Assembly: GCF_022549495.1 (NCBI RefSeq)
Contig: NZ_JAKZGD010000002.1
Coordinates: forward strand, 347,717-411,716
Length of the DNA: 64,000 nucleotides
Direction: 5' to 3'
Origin: Acinetobacter sp. ANC 4805
Lineage (GTDB): Bacteria; Pseudomonadota; Gammaproteobacteria; Pseudomonadales; Moraxellaceae
Under the pieces are notes generated by a model that ran no database searches, was not told where the DNA came from, and saw only the letters and a program-made list of their open reading frames with translations. Positions 53,264 to 61,443 of the stretch are shown here, piece after piece. Each line of letters opens with the position of its first letter. The stretch's first letter is position 1. Both the position numbers and the translations under genes were made by a program.

Positions 53264-54757
53264 TTATTTGCTAGCTGTATTAGATGGAGAGCCTGCTACT
53301 GGAGTGTTTAAGTATGGGAAAGCAGTACCGAATTGTTGAGGTGATTGTAGAGCTCCATCAGTAAAGCCTATTCCTCCTGCTTTCGCATCACTCGCTTTAC
53401 AGCCAACCGCAGTATTTACGCCATCAATCGTACACAGTAAGCCCATTGCAACGCGGAGTTCGATATCAACGACATCATCACCGGGACGACGTCCATTCGG
53501 AAAGCCAGCAGTATCTCCACCGATCACACCTAAACGGTTTTGTTTGTCTTTAGCTGCAGGAGCAATTGCCGTATTTAAGCGGAGCATTTCAGATGCTTTG
53601 ACACTTTTGGGTTGATTCAATCCTGGAATACCTAACAGAAAAGCATTAACTAAATCAGTGCGTGGAAAGTTTGTTGGTGCAACAACGGCTCCACCTGTGG
53701 CATCTTTAAATAAAACTTCGATGAGAGTTGGTAGGGCAGGGTTGGTGACGTAGTCTGCAAATTGCCCATCATTTAAGGGTTTGCTCGCATTGAATTTATC
53801 TTTATCTTTTAAACCAATCACGACTTCATTAACGAGTGGCATACCTAAACGTGAAACTTGAGTCCAAGCACCTCCTACTTTCGTGGTGCTGTTTAAATTG
53901 CTATCAGGATTAGGATTGAGTAAGGTGGCTTGGGGTAAGCTAGCTGTTGTCCAGCCACCAATGACATTTTCATTTGTAGACACTAAACAGGATTGGGGAA
54001 CTTCCAAAGCAATTGTAGTGACATTTTTGTCTGCAATTGTATTTAAGCCTTGATCTTCAGCATTTACTCCAGATGGTGCAAGTTGAGTAGCAGGGATTTT
54101 AATATTCACTAGATCAAATACTTCACCGAGATTGACTGCGAAAGGATCTTGGCGCTGGCCCACAAAAACTTTACCAATGCCACAACTGCCAAAACTCACA
54201 TTTTGGACAAAACTATCAGCATATGATTGATAGTTGGGAATAGATTTGTTGCCAACATTATCGAAGGGTTTTTTAAACGTACCTAGAACACTTCTCTCAC
54301 CTTTACGTCGATCACCTTTAATCATGGTAACTGTAAATGTTTCAGCTGTATTCTGTGCTGAACTACTATCGTTTGTTATTTTACCGATGTTGGATAAGGG
54401 AACAGAAATATTTTTTCCGCCAACCGGGACTTGTAAATCCTTTAACTCCTGATTAAATTTAAACTGGAAGGTAATATCTTCTTGCGCATCACCATTATTA
54501 TCGATGTGGATTTCATAAAGTGCTTTGGGATCTAGAGAAAAGTAATTGGGACCGCCATAAGCATCTTGTAGAGGTTGATAGTTAGCAAGTAGCGTTACAA
54601 AATTACTGCGGCTAGATTCATAACTTTTAAACATATAAAAATCTGTAGCATCCACCTTGGGCATTTTAGTGATTGAGGGAGCTTCGCGATGGCTTGAAGC
54701 GAATGATGTCACACTAAGGCTACTTAGCATAATTGCTAAAAGTAGGCGAGAGTCCAT
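53264..54757 (-). CDS. DUF4331 family secreted protein
   Basis: 497 aa. Signal peptide ends near residue 20 (V-T-S-F-A-S-S-H). The mature start S-S-H-R-E-A-P-S-I, followed by D-A-T-D-F-Y-M-F, is the DUF4331 signature; further marks are R-R-P-G-D-D-V-V-D-I-E-L-R near the end. The His-Arg-Glu start and Asp-rich sheets suggest metal or ligand binding, but the role is not known. It is the promoter-proximal gene of the receptor operon, or second after doxX. Confidence 0.85.
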   Translation of the reverse strand: MDSRLLLAIMLSSLSVTSFASSHREAPSITKMPKVDATDFYMFKSYESSRSNFVTLLANYQPLQDAYGGPNYFSLDPKALYEIHIDNNGDAQEDITFQFKFNQELKDLQVPVGGKNISVPLSNIGKITNDSSSAQNTAETFTVTMIKGDRRKGERSVLGTFKKPFDNVGNKSIPNYQSYADSFVQNVSFGSCGIGKVFVGQRQDPFAVNLGEVFDLVNIKIPATQLAPSGVNAEDQGLNTIADKNVTTIALEVPQSCLVSTNENVIGGWTTASLPQATLLNPNPDSNLNSTTKVGGAWTQVSRLGMPLVNEVVIGLKDKDKFNASKPLNDGQFADYVTNPALPTLIEVLFKDATGGAVVAPTNFPRTDLVNAFLLGIPGLNQPKSVKASEMLRLNTAIAPAAKDKQNRLGVIGGDTAGFPNGRRPGDDVVDIELRVAMGLLCTIDGVNTAVGCKASDAKAGGIGFTDGALQSPQQFGTAFPYLNTPVAGSPSNTASK

Positions 54758-54894
54758 TTTGTATCTCCTTGACCATACTGATCTTGGGTATATTTTTTTG
54801 ATTAATGGTTATTCGTCTTATAATTTCCTTATATGAATTTAGATCAATATAAGACTCTTAATAGTTATACTTATTCAATGGTGAATTTTTTGTG

Positions 54895-54927
54895 ATGGAT
54901 CCGACATCATCATGATGACAGATCCAT
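54895..54927. promoter_or_regulatory. Inverted repeat between doxX and DUF4331 genes
   Basis: ATGGATC (54895-54901) pairs with GATCCAT (54921-54927), with ATCAT/ATGAT inside. T-run on the plus side only, so it is more likely an operator or mRNA stem than a terminator for the minus-strand genes. Confidence 0.35.
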
Positions 54928-54955
54928 TTTTAAATTATTGACATACTCATTCTTT

Positions 54956-55567
54956 TTAGTGCTTTTTCGATAAATAATAGCTTATCCAATAATCCAGACT
55001 AATATAACGTCCACTACCTAGAACAATCAAAGCCAACAGCATCACCAAATAGGTCACTGCAAATTCAATTCCATTATTTAGAATCACAAATGACCCGCTT
55101 GAGGTCAGCCATTCGTAGTTTCCATAATTTTCTAAAATTTCACGTGCTTTTTCTAATTTTTCAGCAGAAGCAAGTACTTGTACATTTGCAAAAGGCGCAT
55201 TTGAATCAGCAATTGCTTGCCAACCATTGGGGAGGTGTACTGTTACAATCGCAACGAGCATGGTCATGATGAGTGGAATACTGATCAGACGTGTCATTAG
55301 CCCCAATCCTAATAAAACTGCGCCAACGAGTTCAGTTGATGTTGCTAATGCAGCCATGAGCGTTGGGAATGGTAAGCCTAATCCCCAATCACTATTGCCA
55401 AACCACGCTACAGTATCTTGAAAATGCATCAGCTTATTTGTGCCAGCCATCCAGAATATAGGGACTAAAAAGAGTCTGAGCGCAAGTGCAGCAATTCCAT
55501 CGAAATGTTTTATTGCTGTACACATTTTTTGATAATGTTGTGCGAAGGAATAAATGATCTTCTTCAT
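54956..55567 (-). CDS. DoxX family membrane protein of the metallophore cluster (HvfX/HvfD-type)
   Basis: 203 aa with about four membrane spans. R-L-F-L-V-P-I-F-W-M-A-G-T-N-K-L at about 31-46 and G-N-S-D-W-G-L-G-L-P-F-P, then T-E-L-V-G-A-V-L-L-G-L-G are DoxX marks. A soluble insertion lies at about 115-150. DoxX proteins accompany DUF692/DUF2063 RiPP clusters and are named as maturation or membrane partners. It diverges from hvfA with a shared ECF-type promoter pair in the gap. Confidence 0.8.
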   Translation of the reverse strand: MKKIIYSFAQHYQKMCTAIKHFDGIAALALRLFLVPIFWMAGTNKLMHFQDTVAWFGNSDWGLGLPFPTLMAALATSTELVGAVLLGLGLMTRLISIPLIMTMLVAIVTVHLPNGWQAIADSNAPFANVQVLASAEKLEKAREILENYGNYEWLTSSGSFVILNNGIEFAVTYLVMLLALIVLGSGRYISLDYWISYYLSKKH

Positions 55568-55601
55568 GATAATTTCACGCGAGTTGCTATTGAATAGTTA
55601 T

Positions 55602-55629
55602 TAGTCGGGTGAATGTCCAGTTTCTTACA
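55602..55629 (-). promoter_or_regulatory. ECF-type promoter motif for doxX
   Basis: On the minus strand TGTAAG (55629-55624), 16 bases, CGACTA (55607-55602). Same spacing and nearly the same boxes as the hvfA motif. Confidence 0.55.
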
Positions 55630-55646
55630 TAATTTTTTTTCTGAAC

Positions 55647-55674
55647 TGTAATAAATCGTGATTTAGTCCGTCTA
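55647..55674 (+). promoter_or_regulatory. ECF-type promoter motif for hvfA
   Basis: TGTAAT (55647-55652), 16 bases, CGTCTA (55669-55674), 51 bases before the hvfA start. TGTAA and CGTC are typical -35/-10 elements of ECF sigma factors; one is encoded in the same operon. Confidence 0.6.
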
Positions 55675-55725
55675 ACAGTATGTACCTCAGTACAAATCTC
55701 GAAGTGATCTTAAAGGAATAGAAAA

Positions 55726-56034
55726 ATGAATAAGTTAAACTCAATGACATCAGTTGCAGCATTATTGGCTCTATCTTTAGTAAGTGCGACGCAGGTGTCT
55801 GCCGCAGCTACGACAACAACAACTGAAGCGCATGCCACTAAAGCAACAGATGGCAAATGTGGTGAAGCCAAGTGTGGTGCAAATAAGGCTAAGAAACAAC
55901 AGAAGTCTGCAGAAGCAAAATGCGGTGCTGAGAAAAAAACAGCAGAGGGTAAATGTGGAGCCGCCAAAAAAGCGACTGATGCAAAATGTGGAGCAGACAA
56001 AAAAGTCGCTGATGGGAAATGTGGCGCCAAGTAA
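55726..56034 (+). CDS. hvfA: HvfA-type RiPP metallophore precursor
   Basis: 102 aa. A Sec-type signal peptide (to about residue 26, Q-V-S-A-A) and then six K-C-G motifs in D-G-K-C-G, E-A-K-C-G, E-G-K-C-G and D-A-K-C-G contexts separated by Lys/Ala-rich spacers. All six Cys of the protein are in these motifs. In the HvfA family, Cys of E-G-K-C-G motifs are changed by the DUF692-DUF2063 enzyme pair into oxazolone-thioamide groups that bind copper. AAAGGAA precedes the ATG. The maturase genes follow directly. The mature product is predicted to be periplasmic. Confidence 0.88.
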   Translation: MNKLNSMTSVAALLALSLVSATQVSAAATTTTTEAHATKATDGKCGEAKCGANKAKKQQKSAEAKCGAEKKTAEGKCGAAKKATDAKCGADKKVADGKCGAK

Positions 56035-56102
56035 TCAATATCGTAATGAATGATGTCGATCAAGCTTAACTTGTCGACATCATTTCAATAAGGAAGAGCA
56101 AC

Positions 56103-56984
56103 ATGGTTCCACTGGCTGGAGTTGGTCTAGGCTTAAGGCGTGACTTTATCGATACGTTTTTAAGAGCAGAAACTCATCCTGATTTTATTGAGATTGCTCC
56201 CGAAAACTGGATGAGCTTTGGTGGTCGACATGCGAAGTTATTAGCACAATGTGTTGAGAAAGCCCCTTTATTATGCCATGGACTTTCCTTGTCTATTGGT
56301 GGTCCTCATCCACTCAATATTGAATTTATCAAACAGGTCAAAATATTCTTACAGCAATATCAAGTTCCCATTTATTCAGAACATTTAAGTTATACCCATG
56401 ATGGTGGTTACTTATATGATTTGCTTCCGATTCCAATGACCGAAGAGGCTGTCAAATACGTGGCTGAGCGTATTTTGCGTGTTCAAGATATTTTAGGGCA
56501 GCGATTGGTGATTGAGAATGTTTCAACTTATCTGATGCCAAACGCAGAAATGACGGAAGCTGAATTTGTACGGCAGGTGATTGAACAGGCAGACTGTGAA
56601 TTACTTCTCGATGTAAATAATGTCTATGTGAATAGTATGAATCATGGGAGTGATGGATATGCATTTATTCAAGCTATGCCCAAAGAACGGATTCGTTATT
56701 TACATATCGCGGGTCATGAACAAATAAGTGAAAACTTATTGATAGATACCCACGGAGCAGAAATCTGTGATCCTGTTTGGGAATTATTGCAATACACGTA
56801 TCAAATTTGCGGAGTAAAGCCGACTTTACTTGAAAGGGATTTTAATATTCCATCATGGCAACAGTTAGAATATGAACTTGCCACTATCAAAAAAATTCAA
56901 CAGCAGGAACAGGAGCGAGGTTATGACGGTCAAGAAAAGCACGTTCCAAATGACTCAGCAGCAGTTTTGTCGTTGGATTCGTGA
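56103..56984 (+). CDS. hvfB: HvfB-type DUF692 multinuclear iron oxygenase (RiPP maturase)
   Basis: 293 aa TIM barrel. The conserved ligand set is visible: E in I-A-P-E-N-W-M (about 32), H in C-H-G-L-S-L-S (about 60), E-H in Y-S-E-H-L-S-Y, E-N-V in V-I-E-N-V-S-T-Y, D in L-L-D-V-N-N-V-Y-V-N, H in H-I-A-G-H and D-T-H-G, and E in L-L-E-R-D. Family members use two or three iron ions and O2 to modify Cys residues of the precursor. It overlaps the next gene by 62 bp. Confidence 0.92.
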   Translation: MVPLAGVGLGLRRDFIDTFLRAETHPDFIEIAPENWMSFGGRHAKLLAQCVEKAPLLCHGLSLSIGGPHPLNIEFIKQVKIFLQQYQVPIYSEHLSYTHDGGYLYDLLPIPMTEEAVKYVAERILRVQDILGQRLVIENVSTYLMPNAEMTEAEFVRQVIEQADCELLLDVNNVYVNSMNHGSDGYAFIQAMPKERIRYLHIAGHEQISENLLIDTHGAEICDPVWELLQYTYQICGVKPTLLERDFNIPSWQQLEYELATIKKIQQQEQERGYDGQEKHVPNDSAAVLSLDS

Positions 56985-57666
56985 GCCAGATATAGAGCAA
57001 ATACCAACATTTCCTCTTGAACGAATGCAGATCTATCGAGATTTGCTCTTCAATAATGTTTGCTCATTTATAAATTTGGTTTATCCAGTGGCTCGTTCTA
57101 TTTTACCCGAAGCTCAGTGGCAATCGTTATTGCAAGCGTTTTTCCAAAAAGCAAAATGTCAGTCACCTTTATATAATGATATTTCTCTGCAATTTAGAGA
57201 ATATTTAGCAGATCATCAGCATCCTATTTTACAAGAATATCCTTGGTTAGAAGAGCTATTGCAGTTTGAATGGCTTGAGTTGTATTTAGATACGGTGGAA
57301 ATCGAAGAGATTAGATTGACACAAAGTACAACATGGCAGCTAACACAGAAAGTTTGGGTATTAGTTTATCAGTATCCCGTTTATCGTTGGACAACCGCGA
57401 CCACATTTGCCCAAATTGAACCAATACCAAGTGCTATTATGGTTTGGAGGGATGATCAGGATAAGGTCTGTGTGGAAACTTTATCGCCTTTATTTGCCAT
57501 GTTAATTGAGCAACTCAGTTTTAAACCGTACTCAGAAATAGAGCTTTATGACTTAATACAATCGGTCATTCCTGATTTATCTGAACAAGAAACACATGTG
57601 CAACTCGATGAGTTAATAATGTTATTAACTCAGTTGCGATTATTAAACAACCTTGAATTACCATAA
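56923..57666 (+). CDS. hvfC: HvfC-type DUF2063 RiPP recognition protein
   Basis: 247 aa from the ATG at 56923, preceded by GGAGCGAGG; a longer frame to 56872 has no such site. The N-terminal DUF2063 domain (Q-Q-Q-F-C-R-W-I-R, R-M-Q-I-Y-R-D-L-L-F-N-N-V, F-P/Y-P-V-A-R-S-I-L) recruits the precursor leader to the DUF692 enzyme. The start lies inside hvfB, so the two are translated together. Length is typical. Confidence 0.88.
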   Translation: MTVKKSTFQMTQQQFCRWIREPDIEQIPTFPLERMQIYRDLLFNNVCSFINLVYPVARSILPEAQWQSLLQAFFQKAKCQSPLYNDISLQFREYLADHQHPILQEYPWLEELLQFEWLELYLDTVEIEEIRLTQSTTWQLTQKVWVLVYQYPVYRWTTATTFAQIEPIPSAIMVWRDDQDKVCVETLSPLFAMLIEQLSFKPYSEIELYDLIQSVIPDLSEQETHVQLDELIMLLTQLRLLNNLELP

Positions 57667-57678
57667 TAAGGAATGGCA

Positions 57679-58299
57679 ATGCCGCAAGCTCCATTAAATG
57701 ATAATGATGAGATATTTCATCAGCTTCAAAATCCTGTGTTTTTGATGGATTTGAGACAACAGATGGTGAAATTTGCGGTGTTACAACTTTCTTCATTTCA
57801 GCAAGCAGAAGATGTGGTTCAAGAAGCTTTGGTGAGTGCATTTCAACATCTTGATTCATTTACAGGGAAAGCAGCCTTTAAAACGTGGGTATTTGCGATT
57901 TTAAAAAATAAGATTATCGATCTGATTCGGCAAAAATCTCGTTTGGTGTGTATGAGTGAATTGTTTAAGGATGCAGAAAGTGAGTTAAGTATCGATGAGT
58001 TATTTGATGCTTCTGGACATTGGCATAAATATGAAGCACCCCAAGCATGGCAAAGCCCCGAAGAAATGATGGAGCAGCAAGATTTCTGGAATATTTTTGA
58101 TGCCTGTTTAAACCACTTACCTGCTAAATATGCACAAGTCTTTATGCTACGAGAAATGATTGAATTAAGTTCTGATGAAATTTGTGAAAAACTAGAACTC
58201 ACGGTTTCTCATTTGAATGTACTGATGTATCGAAGTCGAACACGATTACGAGAATGTTTGGAAAATAAATGGCTACTTAAGGGAGATTGTTCATGCTAA
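57679..58299 (+). CDS. ECF-type RNA polymerase sigma factor
   Basis: 206 aa; the ATG at 57679 has AAGGA 6 bases upstream, and the ATG two codons earlier is too close. Region 2 (A-E-D-V-V-Q-E-A-L-V-S-A-F-Q-H-L-D-S-F, then F-K-T-W-V-F-A-I-L-K-N-K-I-I-D) and region 4 (L-P-A-K-Y-A-Q-V-F-M-L-R-E, E-I-C-E-K-L-E-L-T-V-S-H-L-N-V-L-M-Y-R-S-R) are clear. Cys near the C-terminus (G-D-C-S-C). It probably drives hvfA and doxX through the TGTAA-N16-CG-CTA motif. Confidence 0.92.
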   Translation: MPQAPLNDNDEIFHQLQNPVFLMDLRQQMVKFAVLQLSSFQQAEDVVQEALVSAFQHLDSFTGKAAFKTWVFAILKNKIIDLIRQKSRLVCMSELFKDAESELSIDELFDASGHWHKYEAPQAWQSPEEMMEQQDFWNIFDACLNHLPAKYAQVFMLREMIELSSDEICEKLELTVSHLNVLMYRSRTRLRECLENKWLLKGDCSC

Positions 58300-58472
58300 C
58301 TTGCCGGCAAGCAACACAATTGCTTTCTGAAAAACAAGATCGGTCACTTCTATGGAGAGAGCGGAGCGATCTACAACTACATTTGTTAGTCTGTCGTTCA
58401 TGCCGTCGTTATGGAAAACAGATTAGAACGCTTAGTCAGCTTTCTAAAGCATTTAGAAAAATTGATAGTTAG
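58293..58472 (+). CDS. Minimal zinc-finger anti-sigma factor
   Basis: 59 aa from the ATG at 58293, which has GGGAG 7 bases upstream and overlaps the sigma gene by 7 bp. It contains only the zf-HC2 / ZAS core: a helix with T-C-R-Q-A-T-Q-L-L-S, then H-L-L-V-C-R-S-C (H-x3-C-x2-C). There is no membrane span, so it must sense inside the cytoplasm, e.g. metal or thiol state, and release the sigma factor. Confidence 0.8.
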   Translation: MLTCRQATQLLSEKQDRSLLWRERSDLQLHLLVCRSCRRYGKQIRTLSQLSKAFRKIDS

Positions 58473-58751
58473 AATCTTATAAGCGTAGCCAAGCTGATAT
58501 CCAAGTTATACAACTGCATTTCAATGATGGCGTGTGTGATTACCCTTCTAAATAGTTCCAATTTAATAACACTCTTTAATCCCTAATATTTCGTAAAAAT
58601 CCCGATCAATTATTCATCCGAGAGTAATTGTTTTTTATCTGTCAAAGTAAATAAAGAGTGGGTACTCAACGAGTCGGTAAATTATTTTGTGTAATTCCCT
58701 TTTTAAAGAATGCTTCAGCCTTAGATGGCAGAAGCATTCTTTTTATACTGT
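58473..58751. other. Intergenic region between the anti-sigma and integrase genes
   Basis: 279 bp. Contains the terminator at 58708-58743 and otherwise AT-rich DNA; I see no gene. Confidence 0.5.
58708..58743. terminator. Terminator between the metallophore operon and integrase
   Basis: GAATGCTTC (58708-58716) pairs with GAAGCATTC (58731-58739), T-run on the plus side and A-run on the other, so it may serve both converging transcripts. Confidence 0.8.
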
Positions 58752-60029
58752 CTAGTTAAAGTGTCCACTACAGAATTTAGCCCAATCTGTCATCAAACTC
58801 TTACGTTTTTCAAGATAAGCTCCGCGTAAATACGCAGCTTCAACTTCATCTGGTAATTTGTGAGCAAGTACATGCTCACAAACCTCACGTGAGTAATCAG
58901 TTTTATCGGCTGACCAATCACGGAAAGTTGAACGGAAACCATGTGTTGTGATTACTCGATTTTGTTTCGGATCAATATAGCCTAAGCCATTTTCTTTCAG
59001 TTTCTGTTCATGCAGTCGTTTGATTAGTGTAGTCAAAGACATATCCGATAGCATCTCACTACTACGAGGCGCAGGGAAGATGAAATCTTGTGTTTGAGTA
59101 TGATCTTGGATTGATTCAAGCAAAGTGATGGCTTCTTGAGACAGGGGGACACGATGTTCCTTTTCCGCTTTCATTCGCTCTTTTGGAATAATCCAGACCT
59201 TATTCTTAAAATCAATTTCCTGCCATTTTGCCCCAAAAATCTCACCAGAACGGCAGGCAGTTAAAATTGCAAATTCCAGAGCTTTAGGTGAAATTCCTTT
59301 TTTCTGTCTTAGGTGCTGAATAAACTCAACAACCTGTTCATAAGGCAAAGATGGATGAGGACGTGATTCCTGTTTTAAGTTGCCTAAAATTGGTTCAAGA
59401 CTGCCTTTCCATTCAGCAGGATTGTCACCCTCAAAATATCCCATAGCCTTGGCATAATCGAAAATTGTTTCTATACGACCACGAATACGTTTGGCTGTTT
59501 CATTTTTTTCAATCCAGATTGGTTTAAGAACCTCTGCAATATCTACCTTAGTAATGATGCCAATTGTGAGATTACCTAGCGTTGGATAGATATAAGTTTC
59601 CAGTGTCGATGACCATTGCCCAATATGCTTTTGATTTTTGAGTTCACGGGTTTTATTGGCAATAACAACTTTTGCACATTCCATGAATGTTTTGTTCCGT
59701 AGTTGCTGAACATGAAGCTTTTCAAGCTGTTCTTGTTTGTGTGCAATAGGATCAATGCCACTTCGTATTTGTAATCTGAATTCGGTTGCTTTGGCACGAG
59801 CTTCGGCTAAAGAAACTTCGGGGTAGGGACCAATGCCAATATCACGGCGATGAGGTTTTAGTTTTCCTTCTTTATCTAACCGTTTGCCAACAACAGCACG
59901 CAAAATCCAAACACGGGAATTACCTTCGACGTTCAGGCAGAGGCCATCAACACCGCCAACAGAATGTCGTCCAGTCGCCTTAATTTTTGCTACACTGAGA
60001 GCAGATAGCTCTTTAGATTTCTTTGGCAT
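58752..60029 (-). CDS. P4-type tyrosine integrase
   Basis: 425 aa. The N-terminal DUF4102 domain (V-G-G-V-D-G-L-C-L-N-V-E-G-N, I-G-P-Y-P-E-V-S-L-A-E-A-R) is typical of integrases that use tRNA 3' ends. Catalytic residues: R in T-A-C-R-S-G-E (about 276), H-x-x-R in T-H-G-F-R (about 371-374), H in V-L-A-H-K-L (about 396) and Tyr in E-A-A-Y-L-R-G (about 406). It looks intact. It lies at the right end, pointing inwards, with a putative arm site in its leader. Confidence 0.95.
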   Translation of the reverse strand: MPKKSKELSALSVAKIKATGRHSVGGVDGLCLNVEGNSRVWILRAVVGKRLDKEGKLKPHRRDIGIGPYPEVSLAEARAKATEFRLQIRSGIDPIAHKQEQLEKLHVQQLRNKTFMECAKVVIANKTRELKNQKHIGQWSSTLETYIYPTLGNLTIGIITKVDIAEVLKPIWIEKNETAKRIRGRIETIFDYAKAMGYFEGDNPAEWKGSLEPILGNLKQESRPHPSLPYEQVVEFIQHLRQKKGISPKALEFAILTACRSGEIFGAKWQEIDFKNKVWIIPKERMKAEKEHRVPLSQEAITLLESIQDHTQTQDFIFPAPRSSEMLSDMSLTTLIKRLHEQKLKENGLGYIDPKQNRVITTHGFRSTFRDWSADKTDYSREVCEHVLAHKLPDEVEAAYLRGAYLEKRKSLMTDWAKFCSGHFN

Positions 60030-60036
60030 GTCCTGA

Positions 60037-60060
60037 TTTACCCCACAACCTACCCCTCAT
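60037..60060 (+). repeat. Putative integrase arm site, right
   Basis: 24 bases repeated from 37673-37696 with one mismatch, just upstream of the integrase start. Binding here could also repress the integrase gene. Confidence 0.5.
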
Positions 60061-60178
60061 AAAATACTGGAAATGGTAGGATTAGACAAGATGGTTTAGG
60101 ATGGTATAATGGTTAAGTATTTGAATTGTATATTTTTATAATATAACTTTGGACTGCTTAGGACTATTGTTAGACGGA

Positions 60179-60241
60179 CACCGCTTCCGCCAAATATTGA
60201 AATAAGCCCTTGTTTTTACAAGGGCTTATTTTTTATCTGTG
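60179..60241 (+). repeat. attR direct repeat of island 2
   Basis: The first 19 bases equal the tRNA-Ser 3' end plus 5 bases; the next 44 include a second copy of the tRNA terminator hairpin, with 3 differences from the left copy. Confidence 0.9.
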
Positions 60242-60585
60242 CTTTTAAACACGTAAAAATATGTTGAGCTAAAATTAGAATTACATGATTTGAAATTCTT
60301 TATATCTATACAGGAATGAGGCTACTCATTTATTGGATATTGATGGATAACAATAGAGAGTTATGTAAATCAAAAAATTTCTTTTTGTTAGAACAATTTA
60401 ATTTTATTAGTTTTGGTATTAATCTAAAAAAATTAATTAATGATTTATGTAATAGAGTCAATAATTTATTGTAATTTTAATAAATTTTTAACAAATAAAA
60501 GTAATAAAAACATTTTTTTGAGCTAATTGGTTTTGTTATGATCAATAAATCATGAGCCTTTATTCATTTTAGTTATAGAGTAAAT
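60242..60585. other. Intergenic region right of island 2
   Basis: About 340 bp, very AT-rich. The promoter of the DUF6502 gene must lie at its end. I see nothing else. Confidence 0.4.
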
Positions 60586-61443
60586 ATGAAAAATCTTTTA
60601 ATTCATAGCTCAAATTTAGATCAGTCGACGCTATCTACACATCTGTCTCAAGATGCTGAATCAACTTTGGAGTATACGCTTCAAGTTATGAATCAGCTTG
60701 TGCATTGGATGGTGAAGTCTGGGATCGGTTATGCTGAATTTTCAGCTGCTTTACGCCCTTTATTTTATAATGAAGCGATTCAAGAGCTTGAATATTTAAA
60801 ACAGAAAAAAACAGACTCATCAATTAGTTTGCTGTCAGGTCTAAATAGACGTGATGTAAGTTCTTTGCGTACAGAAAATGGTGGTGATCACCGAATCATT
60901 CCAGCCTCATATGTGGATATATTATCAAGCAGTGTGCCTGCTCGTGTGATCGCTTTGTGGATACATTTAGATTTAGGCAATGTTTTGCCAGTTTCAGGAG
61001 AGGAAAATAGTTTCGAATTTTTGGTAAAGCAAATATCAACCGAAAAGCATCCACGCTCTATTTTACTGGAACTAAAACGCATTGGCTTAGTCGTAGAAGA
61101 TGACGAAAAAGTCATATTACAAACCAATAGTTTTACTCCATCACCAGAAATGGATGAAATTAAACAATTATTTACTGCAAATATTATTAGCCACTTAGCT
61201 GCAGGAATTCATAATGTTATTGAAAAAGATAATAAATTTTTAGAACAAGCACTTTTTGCGAATGAGCTAACCTCTCTATCAGTAGAACAATTGAAAAAGA
61301 CAAGTATGAAGTTATGGAATGAGATGTCAAAACAAGTTCTTGCTGAAGCCTTAGAATATTGTAAGCAGGATGAAGGTCGTCAAGATGCTGTGTTTAACTT
61401 TAGATTGGGTGTTTTTCAACATGATATGAAGGAAAAAAAATAA
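60586..61443 (+). CDS. DUF6502 family protein
   Basis: 285 aa, soluble. A winged-helix-like N-terminal part (L-V-H-W-M-V-K-S-G-I-G-Y-A-E-F-S-A-A-L-R-P, then S-L-L-S-G-L-N-R-R-D-V) resembles DNA-binding helices of DUF6502 proteins, followed by a helical C-terminus. Function unknown, possibly regulatory. Chromosomal context outside the island. Confidence 0.6.
   Translation: MKNLLIHSSNLDQSTLSTHLSQDAESTLEYTLQVMNQLVHWMVKSGIGYAEFSAALRPLFYNEAIQELEYLKQKKTDSSISLLSGLNRRDVSSLRTENGGDHRIIPASYVDILSSSVPARVIALWIHLDLGNVLPVSGEENSFEFLVKQISTEKHPRSILLELKRIGLVVEDDEKVILQTNSFTPSPEMDEIKQLFTANIISHLAAGIHNVIEKDNKFLEQALFANELTSLSVEQLKKTSMKLWNEMSKQVLAEALEYCKQDEGRQDAVFNFRLGVFQHDMKEKK

Larger units (their letters stand above)
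37608..60197. mobile_element. Genomic island 2: tRNA-Ser integrated element with metallophore cargo
   Basis: About 22.6 kb between att repeats at the 3' end of tRNA-Ser, with a P4-type integrase (58752-60029) at the right end. The left part has replication- and phage-satellite-like genes (Gp2-type, AlpA x2, DUF932, YqaJ). The right part carries the RiPP metallophore, TonB receptor and ECF genes. No relaxase, type IV secretion or capsid gene is seen, so it is probably non-conjugative or needs a helper. Confidence 0.85.

Noticed and set aside
55710..56063. Minus-strand frame rich in Ala-Pro-His opposite hvfA
   Set aside because: It mirrors the KCG repeats of hvfA and has no ribosome site or signal of its own.
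37608..60197. Integrative conjugative element
   Set aside because: No relaxase, coupling protein or type IV secretion gene is present.
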